DNA from: Gracilariopsis chorda
Taxonomy: Eukaryota; Rhodophyta; Florideophyceae; Gracilariales; Gracilariaceae
NCBI GenBank assembly: GCA_003194525.1
Contig: NBIV01000935.1
Location: 1-22,481, forward strand
Reading direction: 5' to 3'
Length of the DNA: 22,481 bases
In this document: positions 1 to 7,800 of the stretch, one piece after another
How the letters are laid out: each line of letters begins with the position of its first letter
Position numbering within the stretch: position 1 is the first letter of the stretch
Made by a program: the position numbers and the translations under genes
Notes under the pieces: model-generated
What the model was told of the DNA's origin: nothing
Seen by the model: only the letters and a program-made list of their open reading frames with translations
The model's database searches: none

Positions 1-2943
1 CAGCACGTGAAGATGAATATTGATGGAAAAAAGTAACACTTGGCTTTGACTATGCTCGCGTCGAGATTTCAGACGAAGAGGGTTTCCAGACGGATAGCGA
101 CGACTTCACTTCAGATTCTGACGCCGCTATTGACTCTGATACTGCTTCTGAAAATGACGAACAACTCGTGGTTGCTCTAACAGAAAAGAACCATGGCGAG
201 ACTCCCGAAATGATCCGCAATTGGACATCACTACCGATGAGCAGCACGAGAAGTTACTCTTTTCAAAACTCTCGCACATTTCAGAGAATGAAAGAGACGA
301 CTTGGTTTCTTGTCTGAAGGACTCGAATGTAATCGCTTGGTCATTGAAAGACTTACGCCCAGCCGATGTGCCTGTTTCTCACTCTTTCGAGTTGACAGTT
401 GACAAACCAATCTACTTCAGAGCCAGGAGGATGTCGCCGAAGCACAACGAGTTCGTACGCAAGGAGATTGATCTTCTTCTCGAAGCTGGTATCATTACCC
501 CTTCAGCCTCTGCTTGGTCGTTTCCAATTGTCATTGCCTCGAAGAAAGATGGAGCGCAAGGTTTTTGTGTCGATTACAGAGAGCTGAACAGAGTCATGAA
601 AGCTGACCGCTGGCCTTTGCCACGCATGGAAGAGATCTTTGACGAACTTGGAGGTTGCTGTGTCTTCACTACGCTCGACCTGTTCTCTGGATACTGGCAA
701 GTCAAGATGTCTGAGGATTGCAAAGAGATGACGACCTTTGTGTGCAGATACGGAACTTTCATGTTCGAAGTCATGCCATTTGGTCTCATGAATGCGCCTT
801 CCACCTTTCAACGGATGATGGATCATGTGCTAAGAGGACTTCCATTCGTTCGGGTTTACATTGATGACGTTGTCATATTCTCAAGAAGCCTCAGAGAACA
901 CGTGATTCACTTGAAGGCTGTGATTGGTCGGATTGCGAAGCATGGATTGAAGCTCAAACTGTCCAAATGTTTCTTTGCACTATCGGAGGTGTCTCTTCTA
1001 GGCCATGTCATCAACGGAGATGGAGTGCACGTGGACCAGGAGAAGATTGCTAGGATCCAGGATGCCCCAATTCCTGCCACCACTACGGAACTACGATCTT
1101 TTCTGGGACTAGCCGGATACTATCGAAGGTTCATCAGAAACTTTGCTGAGACCTCCGCCGTGCTTCACAGTGCTACCTCGGGAATAAGAAGCTGAGTTGG
1201 ACCGGAGAGATGCTAGAAGCTTTCCACGGTCTGAAGAAAAAGATGACTGAGCCTCCGGTACTTTCATTTCCAAACTTCGAGCAGCCTTTCATTGTGGAAA
1301 CGGACGCCTCTAGTGTTTCACTCGGCGCAGTTCTCTCTCAGAAAAAGGAAGATGGGAAGATACATCCTCTGCAGTTTGCCAGTCGTACTATGACCGCTGC
1401 GGAAAAGAACTACTCGGCATGTGAAAGAGAAGCATTGGCAGTTATCTTTGCTCTCAAGAAGTTCAGATTGTATCTACTCTCGTCTGTTCCATTCAAGGTA
1501 ATCACGGACCATATGGCTTTACGATATGCATTTCAGAAGCGCGATATACATGGACGCTTAGCTCGCTGGCTAGACTTTCTGGCCGAGTATGACTTTGAAA
1601 TAGTGTATCGGGCAGGCAAGGAGAATGGCGCAGCAGATTATCTGTCAAGGATAGTTCACGGAGACGAGTTCGAGCCGTTAGAAGATGAAGGCGACCTTGC
1701 TTGTATGGCTGTTGAGCCTGAAGACTTCTCCGGTCTTGAACCATACTACGCAAACATTGCGCGCTTCTTTTGTGGTCTGCCTACAGATGAGACTGATGCA
1801 CGTCTCCGCCAAGCAATCCGACGAAATGCGAAGAAATTCCTGGTCTGGGAAGGAAAATTGTTCAGAAAGATGCCAAACGCACTGCGAGTTGTTCCTGTTA
1901 TTGGTCGGCGACAGATCATTATCAAGTCATTTCATGATGAGATTGGACACTGGGATTTGAAGACTACAAGGAAGTTCATCACTGAGAGATACTGGTGGCC
2001 CACTATGCATGAAGATATCGGCAACTACGTCAAGAGTTGTGACGAATGCCAGAGACTCGCACCACTAACAAGGTATTACAGCAACCTTCGGACTCCCATT
2101 TCCTCTCTCTTTGACGTCTTCTCGATTGATTTTGCAGGTCCTCTTCCGACTACCGAATCCGGAAACCGTTTCATTCTGGTTTGTGTTGAGCATTTGACTG
2201 GTTGGCCACTTGCCGTAGCGACAAAATGGTCTACGTCACAGGAGGTCATAGACTTCGTGAGAAAAGAGATCATTGCCGTGTTTGGTTTCCCTCGTATCGT
2301 GGTGTCGGACAATGCTACATGCTTCACTTCTAAGTCGCTCGTCTCATTTATGGAGGACCATGGTATCAAATGGAAAACGGTCTTGGCGTACGCCCCCATG
2401 TCCAATGGCCGAGCTGAAAGGATGTTTGGTACTCTGAGAAGAGCAATAGGAAAGAAAGCTCTGGATAATCGTTCAAGTTGGGACGAACACCTGCCTTCGG
2501 TTCTGTACGGATACCGGCGCAGACATCTTGCCAGTGGGATCTCTCCGTTCGAGTTGCTTTACGGCGTGAAACCACGTATGACCTCCGATGAAGGTGGTGT
2601 CGTGGCACGAGTTGGGGACTCCTCCGACCGGTTCCGCTCCGTGGAGCTGCTCGCATCAAGGAATCATAGAGCTAAACGTTCTGCTCTGAGGCCTTTGAAG
2701 GAAGTCGATGCAGTCTCCATTACGAAGTTTGAAGTCGGTGATCTGGTCCTTGTGGCTCGTGGAAAGGCCCTGAACACTACCGTGAAATGGCCTGCTTTTT
2801 CCTCTAAGTACTTTGGTCCATGTCGTGTGGTGAAGGCTCACCATCCAAGGTACACGTTGGTTTCTCCACACAACCGGTACACTCGCCATGGAATACACGC
2901 CCGTCGTTTGAAGAAGTATATTGCGCGCCCGATGGAAGGTTAG
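1..2943 (+). pseudogene. pol: Unit A pol, 5' truncated by the window edge: protease tail, RT, RNase H, integrase
   Basis: The window opens near the end of the protease domain and runs through the acidic linker, reverse transcriptase (YIDD at 857-868), RNase H (first catalytic Asp at 1303), integrase zinc finger (HX4H from 1933, then CX2C) and DDE core (Asp 2128, Asp 2308, Glu 2416) to TAG at 2941-2943. Compared with unit B it lacks one base near 33, one near 213 and one near 1180, so three frames are needed; the visible open pieces are 221-1195 and 1210-2943. A further loss near 552 and gain near 566 cancel out and change three residues just before the FCVDYRELN motif. In the integrase, GRAERMV reads GRAERMF (near 2426). 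Units A and D share three RT/RNase H sites that differ in B and C. All indels lie in or beside short homopolymers, so sequencing error is possible. Confidence 0.93.
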
Positions 2944-2950
2944 GTTTTCA

Positions 2951-2971
2951 GGTTGCCGCGGCGTGGCAACC
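2951..2971 (+). other. Perfect 7-bp hairpin just after pol (copy 1)
   Basis: GGTTGCC at 2951-2957 pairs exactly with GGCAACC at 2965-2971 around a 7-nt GC-rich loop. It starts 7 bp after the pol stop and sits directly upstream of the polypurine tract. It is unchanged at 8628-8648, 14309-14329 and 19988-20008. Its role is unknown; a 3'-end RNA element or a guard of the polypurine tract are inferences. Confidence 0.6.
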
Positions 2972-2974
2972 CTT

Positions 2975-2984
2975 GAGGTTGGGG
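2975..2984 (+). other. Candidate polypurine tract (copy 1)
   Basis: GAGGTTGGGG is a purine-rich stretch interrupted by TT, directly before a TGTG that could open the LTR. In this family such a tract primes plus-strand DNA synthesis. The other copies are at 8652-8661, 14333-14342 and 20012-20021. It is imperfect, and no second LTR is available to confirm the boundary. Confidence 0.45.
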
Positions 2985-3024
2985 TTGTGTCGGTCGCTAA
3001 TGTTGCAGAATGTGCCAGAAATTG

Positions 3025-3051
3025 CTGGAACACACGTGTAGAATGTTCCAG
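3025..3051 (+). promoter_or_regulatory. U3 inverted repeat around a CACGTG palindrome (copy 1)
   Basis: CTGGAACA (3025-3032) and TGTTCCAG (3044-3051) are perfect inverted repeats. Between them lies ACACGTGT (3032-3039), which contains the E-box/G-box core CACGTG. GAATGTTC at 3041-3048 also matches two units of a heat-shock element. Copies at 8702-8728, 14383-14409 and 20062-20088 are identical, including in the diverged LTR 4. A transcription-factor site is likely; the factor is unknown. Confidence 0.5.
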
Positions 3052-3134
3052 TAGTGTCTAGCACATTGCACGCTTTGTTGGCCCAGCAAAGACTACAGTA
3101 TTTTAGTGATGCTGGCGCAAATTGTCGCTTTATT

Positions 3135-3174
3135 ATTGGTTAGTGTGCAGCTCCAGAGGTCTCTAGAAGCCAAT
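3135..3174 (+). promoter_or_regulatory. CCAAT-type pair upstream of the TATA box (copy 1)
   Basis: ATTGG (inverted CCAAT) at 3135-3139 and CCAAT at 3170-3174 lie about 115 and 80 bp before the TATA box, a usual distance for RNA polymerase II promoters. The LTR 2 equivalents are at 8812-8851. Confidence 0.4.
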
Positions 3175-3251
3175 GGAGTAACCTAGACGCACACATGAGT
3201 AAATAGCAAGTAGAAATGCGTATTTGGCTCGTTTGTAGTGCCTCTAAACAC

Positions 3252-3258
3252 TATAAAA
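3252..3258 (+). promoter_or_regulatory. TATA box of LTR 1
   Basis: TATAAAA within CACTATAAAAAGAGG. Transcription would be expected to start about 25-40 bp downstream (roughly 3277-3293). Seven ATGs lie in the 266 bp upstream but only two in the 750 bp downstream, which independently supports a transcript start near here. Confidence 0.75.
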
Positions 3259-3266
3259 AGAGGTTC

Positions 3267-3293
3267 TGAGCTTCGGACTTCGGTCTGAACTCA
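3267..3293 (+). other. UUCG-tetraloop hairpin at the likely transcript start (copy 1)
   Basis: TTCGGAC (3272-3278) pairs with GTCTGAA (3283-3289) around TTCG closed by a C-G pair, the extra-stable UUCG tetraloop type. TGAG (3267-3270) pairs with CTCA (3290-3293) with one bulged C. Copies are at 8944-8970, 14625-14651 and 20305-20331; the last has the closing C-G changed to U-G. If transcription starts inside the stem, the RNA would not contain the full hairpin at its 5' end, although the 3' copy could. Confidence 0.5.
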
Positions 3294-3318
3294 CCTCAAC
3301 AATCGACCAACATCTAAG

Positions 3319-3436
3319 CCCCACCCCCTATCAACCTTCAGCCACTTCAACTATCATCAACAACCAGTGAGGCGTTCGCCACTGGATAGAGGGCTTCTAG
3401 TGAGGCGTATGCCGCTAGTTGTCCAATAGGGTGGGG
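3319..3436 (+). other. Predicted multibranch RNA domain in the leader (copy 1)
   Basis: CCCCACCCCCTAT (3319-3331) can pair with ATAGGGTGGGG (3426-3436), an 11-bp helix with two bulged Cs that encloses two hairpins of the same design. Hairpin I is CCAGT 3364-3368 with ACTGG 3381-3385, bulge GA, GGC/GCC, loop GTTC. Hairpin II is CTAGT 3397-3401 with GCTAG 3414-3418, bulge GA, GGC/GCC, loop GTAT. A CA-rich stretch with little pairing lies between the closing strand and hairpin I. Repeated hairpins in a leader suggest packaging or translation control; this is inference. Confidence 0.55.
3409..3429 (+). CDS. Short upstream ORF 1 in the leader (6 codons, copy 1)
   Basis: The ATG lies in the loop and 3' arm of hairpin II and the frame stops at TAG after six codons, inside the closing helix. 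It is conserved at 9086-9106 and 14767-14787; the ATG is lost in LTR 4. Translation is not shown. Confidence 0.25.
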   Translation: MPLVVQ

Positions 3437-3462
3437 AAGTACCATCGCTAAGACCGGTTGAA

Positions 3463-3806
3463 GCGCCTTAGGCGTGGAAGGGAGACGGGTAGTGTGTACC
3501 AAAGGTGTTTCTGTCGTCTGTGAGCCCCACCGGAGCTTTGCTCGGATAACGGTGTCGGTCGAAAGACCTGGTGATTTCCGGACGGAAATACTTGACGGGA
3601 AGCTATCCGCAGGCGACGTGCCGTGCAACCTTTCCTGCAAAGGGCCAGCTTGGGTATAGAGTGAAAGCATATCCCGCTGTTAGTAGCTTTCCTCGGGAAG
3701 CCCTGTAAGGATTGTATGCGCCTGCTTCTGGTTAGTGCAGAGGTAGGTAGGCTGCAGAATCCACTTCACATCCGGAGTGTCTGACCGGAAGCCGAGGGTG
3801 TGACCC
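3463..3806 (+). other. Hairpin-rich leader segment (copy 1)
   Basis: Successive short stems are visible: GCGCC/GGCGT (3463-3475); CCG-AGC with GCTCGG and one bulge (3530-3545); GGTC-GAAA-GACC with a GNRA tetraloop (3557-3568); ATTTCC/GGAAAT (3574-3589); CCTTT/AAAGG (3629-3643); TCCGG/CCGGA (3771-3789); GGGT/ACCC (3796-3806). No tRNA, group I/II intron core or hammerhead motif was found. It reads as a folded leader, possibly with encapsidation or ribosome-entry roles. Equivalent segments lie at about 9140-9483, 14821-15163 and 20502-20845. Confidence 0.5.
3716..3784 (+). CDS. Short upstream ORF 2 in the leader (22 codons, copy 1)
   Basis: This is one of only two ATGs between the TATA box and gag. 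The frame has 22 codons and ends at TGA inside the TCCGG/CCGGA hairpin. It is kept in all four leaders (9393-9461, 15074-15142, 20755-20823), including the diverged one. No known peptide was recognised; it may slow scanning ribosomes. Confidence 0.3.
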   Translation: MRLLLVSAEVGRLQNPLHIRSV

Positions 3807-4038
3807 TTAGTGATCCTTGACATAATTCTTGGGTTGCGCGCCGTTTCAACAAAGAAGTTAAGAAGTTTTATTTGGGGATTGAGCCTCTTGCTCTCCTTAG
3901 TGTTGTTTTATTTCATCGAGTGGGTTTAGTTCTTTTGATCCCACTGTTTTCAACTTGTTTTGGGGCTTTTAGCTACGAAGAGCACCCTTTTGGCTTTTAT
4001 TATTACAACTTTTCGGCCCCCTGCGTCACCGTCTCGTG

Positions 4039-4882
4039 ATGGCGCCCACATGGTACTCTCGAGGAGGGAGCTCTTCTGACTCTAACGCTGCATTTACTTC
4101 TTATGACGGTTCTTCTATTGACGTCGTAAAGTTCCTCTTTTACTTTGAGAATGTTGCAATGAGAGGAAAGACTGACGAGGACATGGCACTTGAGTTGCTT
4201 GGTTTCCTTGGAACAAAGCCTTTGAGTTCTACTATGATTCTTATGCTGTTAATGGTTCACTTTCGGAAGAAGCAAAGGACTACCGCTCCGTTAAGCTAGC
4301 TTTCATCGATCGTTTTGGAAAAGCCGAGGAGCCTGAGGAAGATATACGCCTTGCAATTTCTGCTAAATTGGATTATGCAGACTTGGTTGGTTCCTTGACC
4401 TATATGGACAACCTCTTCTTAAAGGCAGGATTCAACGCTAAGGCTAAGTTTGGTCTTTTGAAGAAAGCTGTAATGGAATACGCTGATCTAGCCCAGTTCG
4501 TTGTTTTCCGTGGCGCTGATGATTATGATGAGTTGAAGGTTCAAGTGAAAGCCTTCGATGCTGCCCGGAAAGCAATGGGGAACTACGTTTCATTAAGTAC
4601 CCCACCTAACCGTATTGTCCAAAACCACAGGTCTTCTGAAGAAACTATCTCTCATGCTTTGGAGTCTAAGGTCGACAAACTCTCTGAGCAGTTTGCTCAG
4701 CTGTCATTAATGGTTAAGAAGACACAGACGGAGCGTCGAGACTACGAAAAGGTTTGTTCATACTGCAAGAAGCCTGGACATTATGCCTCACAATGTGACT
4801 CTAATCCGCACCGAGATACGCGATGCCCGCGTTTTGGGAAAATTGGACACTCAGAGATCACTTGTTGGCGAAGAATCCGACC
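4039..4882 (+). pseudogene. gag: Unit B gag, frameshifted
   Basis: Gag forms the particle and binds the element RNA. The ATG at 4039 has a strong Kozak context (G at -3, G at +4). The frame reads about 57 codons, then one base is missing near 4210 (CTTGGAAC where units C and E have CTTGAGAAC), so this frame ends at 4299. The rest of Gag continues in the next frame: capsid-like helical region, a coiled-coil-like stretch (about 4650-4740) and the first zinc knuckle CX2CX4HX4C (from 4755). In the second knuckle the second Cys is Phe (CPRFGKIGH, near 4830). A second single-base loss near 4883 moves the reading to the pol frame. The same 4210 deletion occurs in unit D but not in C or E. Confidence 0.9.
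4040..4049 (+). other. Candidate primer-binding site overlapping the gag start (copy 1)
   Basis: TGGCGCCCAC begins with TGG, as needed for the CCA end of a tRNA. Its first nine bases match the start of the lysine-tRNA type site known from several retroviruses and Gypsy elements; the match does not extend further. It overlaps the gag ATG (4039-4041). A TGGTACTC at 4051 is a weaker alternative. Confidence 0.4.
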
Positions 4883-7800
4883 AAAGAGACCCGCAAAGTA
4901 TGGGATGCCAATGAGGAATCTAAAGAGTCAGCATTTAATCTTCGGAAAGGATCCGACCCCGTATCAATTGTCACCGAAAACGCCGGGAATGCTGATGTAG
5001 TCGCCACAACCAAGAGAAGTGCTGACGGTGAAGCGTTGCCCAAACAGCGCCGTTCAGACGGTGGTGCACCCATCCCGCTTTTGCTCAATCCAACAAGATA
5101 CGAAGAGAGAGTTCGGAGACCTAAGGTTCATGAACAGAAAGTCAAGAAGCCGAAACAGAGGAAGTCGAAGAAGCAGAGTCTTCAAGACCATGCAAGCAAA
5201 TATAACGTTCTCACTGAGCTCGCGAATGCCTCTTCCGGAATAACCTTTGGACAACTTATCAGAGGAGACGCAGATGATGCAAAGAAAGAGATTCGTAAGC
5301 TCATCGGTCGCAAAAGCAATGTTCGACGCCCTTTTGTTGGGCCAGTCGGTAAGCAGCCTAGACGTCTTAAGGCGGTCCCCGTTATGATATATGGGACTGA
5401 GACTGAAGCTTTGCTCGACTCTGGAGCTGTTCCAAACCTTATTTCAACCAAGCTGTGTGACAGGCTAGCACTGGAACCCAAGCATACGACGAAGAACATA
5501 ACTGTTGCCAATGGACAGAGCGCCGTGTGCAGAGGAATGCTATACGATATCCCTATATCCTTCAGGGGCGTCTCCGTTCCATTAGACTTTCTTGTTATTG
5601 ATGGTCCGCCATTCGACATCATTGTGGGTTGTCCAACACTTGAATCGTTACAAGCCTGCCTTGATCTCGGAAATCAGCACGTGAAGATGAATATTGATGG
5701 AAAAAGAGTAACACTTGGCTTTGACTATGCTCGCGTCGAGATTTCAGACGAAGAGGGTTTCCAGACGGATAGCGACGACTTCACTTCAGATTCTGACGCC
5801 GCTATTGACTCTGATACTGCTTCTGAAAATGACGAACAACTCGTGGTTGCTCTAACAGAAAAGAACCATGGCGAGACTCCCGAAATGATCCCGCAATTGG
5901 ACATCACTACCGATGAGCAGCACGAGAAGTTACTCTTTTCAAAACTCTCGCACATTTCAGAGAATGAAAGAGACGACTTGGTTTCTTGTCTGAAGGACTC
6001 GAATGTAATCGCTTGGTCATTGAAAGACTTACGCCCAGCCGATGTGCCTGTTTCTCACTCTTTCGAGTTGACAGTTGACAAACCAATCTACTTCAGAGCC
6101 AGGAGGATGTCGCCGAAGCACAACGAGTTCGTACGCAAGGAGATTGATCTTCTTCTCGAAACTGGTATCATTACCCCTTCAGCCTCTGCTTGGTCGTTTC
6201 CAATTGTCATTGCCTCGAAGAAAGATGGAAGCGCAAGGTTTTATGTCGATTACAGAGAGCTGAACAGAGTCATGAAAGCTGACCGCTGGCCTTTGCCACG
6301 CATGGAAGAGATCTTTGACGAACTTGGAGGTTGCTGTGTCTTCACTACGCTCGACCTGTTCTCTGGATACTGGCAAGTCAAGATGTCTGAGGATTGCAAA
6401 GAGATGACGACCTTTGTGTGCAGATACGGAACTTTCATGTTCGAAGTCATGCCATTTGGTCTCATGAATGCGCCTTCCACCTTTCAACGGATGATGGATC
6501 ATGTGCTAAGAGGACTTCCATTCGTTCGGGTTTACATTGATGACGTTGTCATATTCTCAAGAAGCCTCAGAGAACACGTGATTCACTTGAAGGCTGTGAT
6601 TGGTCGGATTGCGAAGCATGGATTGAAGCTCAAACTGTCCAAATGTTTCTTTGCACTATCGGAGGTGTCTCTTCTAGGCCATGTCATCAACGGAGATGGA
6701 GTGCACGTGGACCAGGAGAAGATTGCTAGGATCCAGGATGCCCCAATTCCTGCCACCACTACGGAACTACGATCTTTTCTGGGACTAGCCGGATACTATC
6801 GAAGGTTCATCAGAAACTTTGCTGAGACCTCCGCCGTGCTTCACAGTGCTACCTCGGGGAATAAGAAGCTGAGTTGGACCGGAGAGATGCTAGAAGCTTT
6901 CCACGGTCTGAAGAAAAAGATGACTGAGCCTCCGGTACTTTCATTTCCAAACTTCGAGCAGCCTTTCATTGTGGAAACGGACGCCTCTAGTGTTTCACTC
7001 GGCGCAGTTCTCTCTCAGAAAAAGGAAGATGGGAAGATACATCCTCTGCAGTTTGCCAGTCGTACTATGACCGCTGCGGAAAAGAACTACTCGGCATGTG
7101 AAAGAGAAGCATTGGCAGTTATTTTTGCTCTCAAGAAGTTCAGATTGTATCTACTCTCGTCTGTTCCATTCAAGGTAATCACGGACCATATGGCTTTACG
7201 ATATGCATTTCAGAAGCGCGATATACATGGACGCTTAGCTCGCTGGCTAGACTTTCTGGCCGAGTATGACTTTGAAATAGTGTATCGGGCAGGCAAGGAG
7301 AATGGCGCAGCAGATTATCTGTCAAGGATAGTTCACGGAGACGAGTTCGAGCCGTTAGAAGATGAAGGCGACCTTGCTTGTATGGCTGTTGAGCCTGAAG
7401 ACTTCTCCGGTCTTGAACCATACTACGCAAACATTGCGCGCTTCTTTTGTGGTCTGCCTACAGATGAGACTGATGCACGTCTCCGCCAAGCAATCCGACG
7501 AAATGCGAAGAAATTCCTGGTCTGGGAAGGAAAATTGTTCAGAAAGATGCCAAACGCACTGCGAGTTGTTCCTGTTATTGGTCGGCGACAGATCATTATC
7601 AAGTCATTTCATGATGAGATTGGACACTGGGATTTGAAGACTACAAGGAAGTTCATCACTGAGAGATACTGGTGGCCCACTATGCATGAAGATATCGGCA
7701 ACTACGTCAAGAGTTGTGACGAATGCCAGAGACTCGCACCACTAACAAGGTATTACAGCAACCTTCGGACTCCCATTTCCTCTCTCTTTGACGTCTTCTC

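Larger units (their letters stand above)
2986..4039 (+). repeat. LTR-containing segment 1 (U3, R/U5 and leader)
   Basis: This non-coding stretch between unit A pol and unit B gag holds a promoter with CCAAT and TATA motifs, a long folded leader and a T-rich run up to gag. The 5' end is placed at TGTGTCGG after the polypurine tract. The 3' end is placed just before TGGCGCCCAC at 4040, the best primer-binding-site match; an end at CACA 4050 or at TGCGTCA 4027 is also possible. Because units share LTRs, these ends are inferred rather than measured. Copy-specific sites are GGGTGTGACCC near 3796 and one T fewer near 3830 than in copies 2 and 3. Confidence 0.6.

Noticed and set aside
2941..3000. 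An env-like third gene after pol
   Set aside because: Only about 42 bp separate the pol stop from the presumed LTR start.
3347..3670. Open frames of about 60-125 codons on the minus strand and in other frames across leader and pol
   Set aside because: They recur in every unit only because the DNA is repeated, resemble no family, and overlap better-supported coding or leader sequence.
3330..3670. rRNA or tRNA gene in the GC-rich leader
   Set aside because: No tRNA cloverleaf boxes and no recognised rRNA segment; the short hairpins do not form a known RNA.
3300..3830. Ribozyme or intron in the leader (hammerhead, group I or II)
   Set aside because: No CUGANGA plus GAAA hammerhead core and no recognisable intron core or domain V was found. 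CTGACCGGAAG near 3781 is only superficially similar.
4036..4038. GTG as gag start codon
   Set aside because: In a eukaryotic element the ATG three bases later, in strong Kozak context, is the better start.
4200..4300. Programmed ribosomal frameshift in gag of units B and D
   Set aside because: It lies in the middle of Gag, units C and E are intact at the site, and there is no obvious slippery run.
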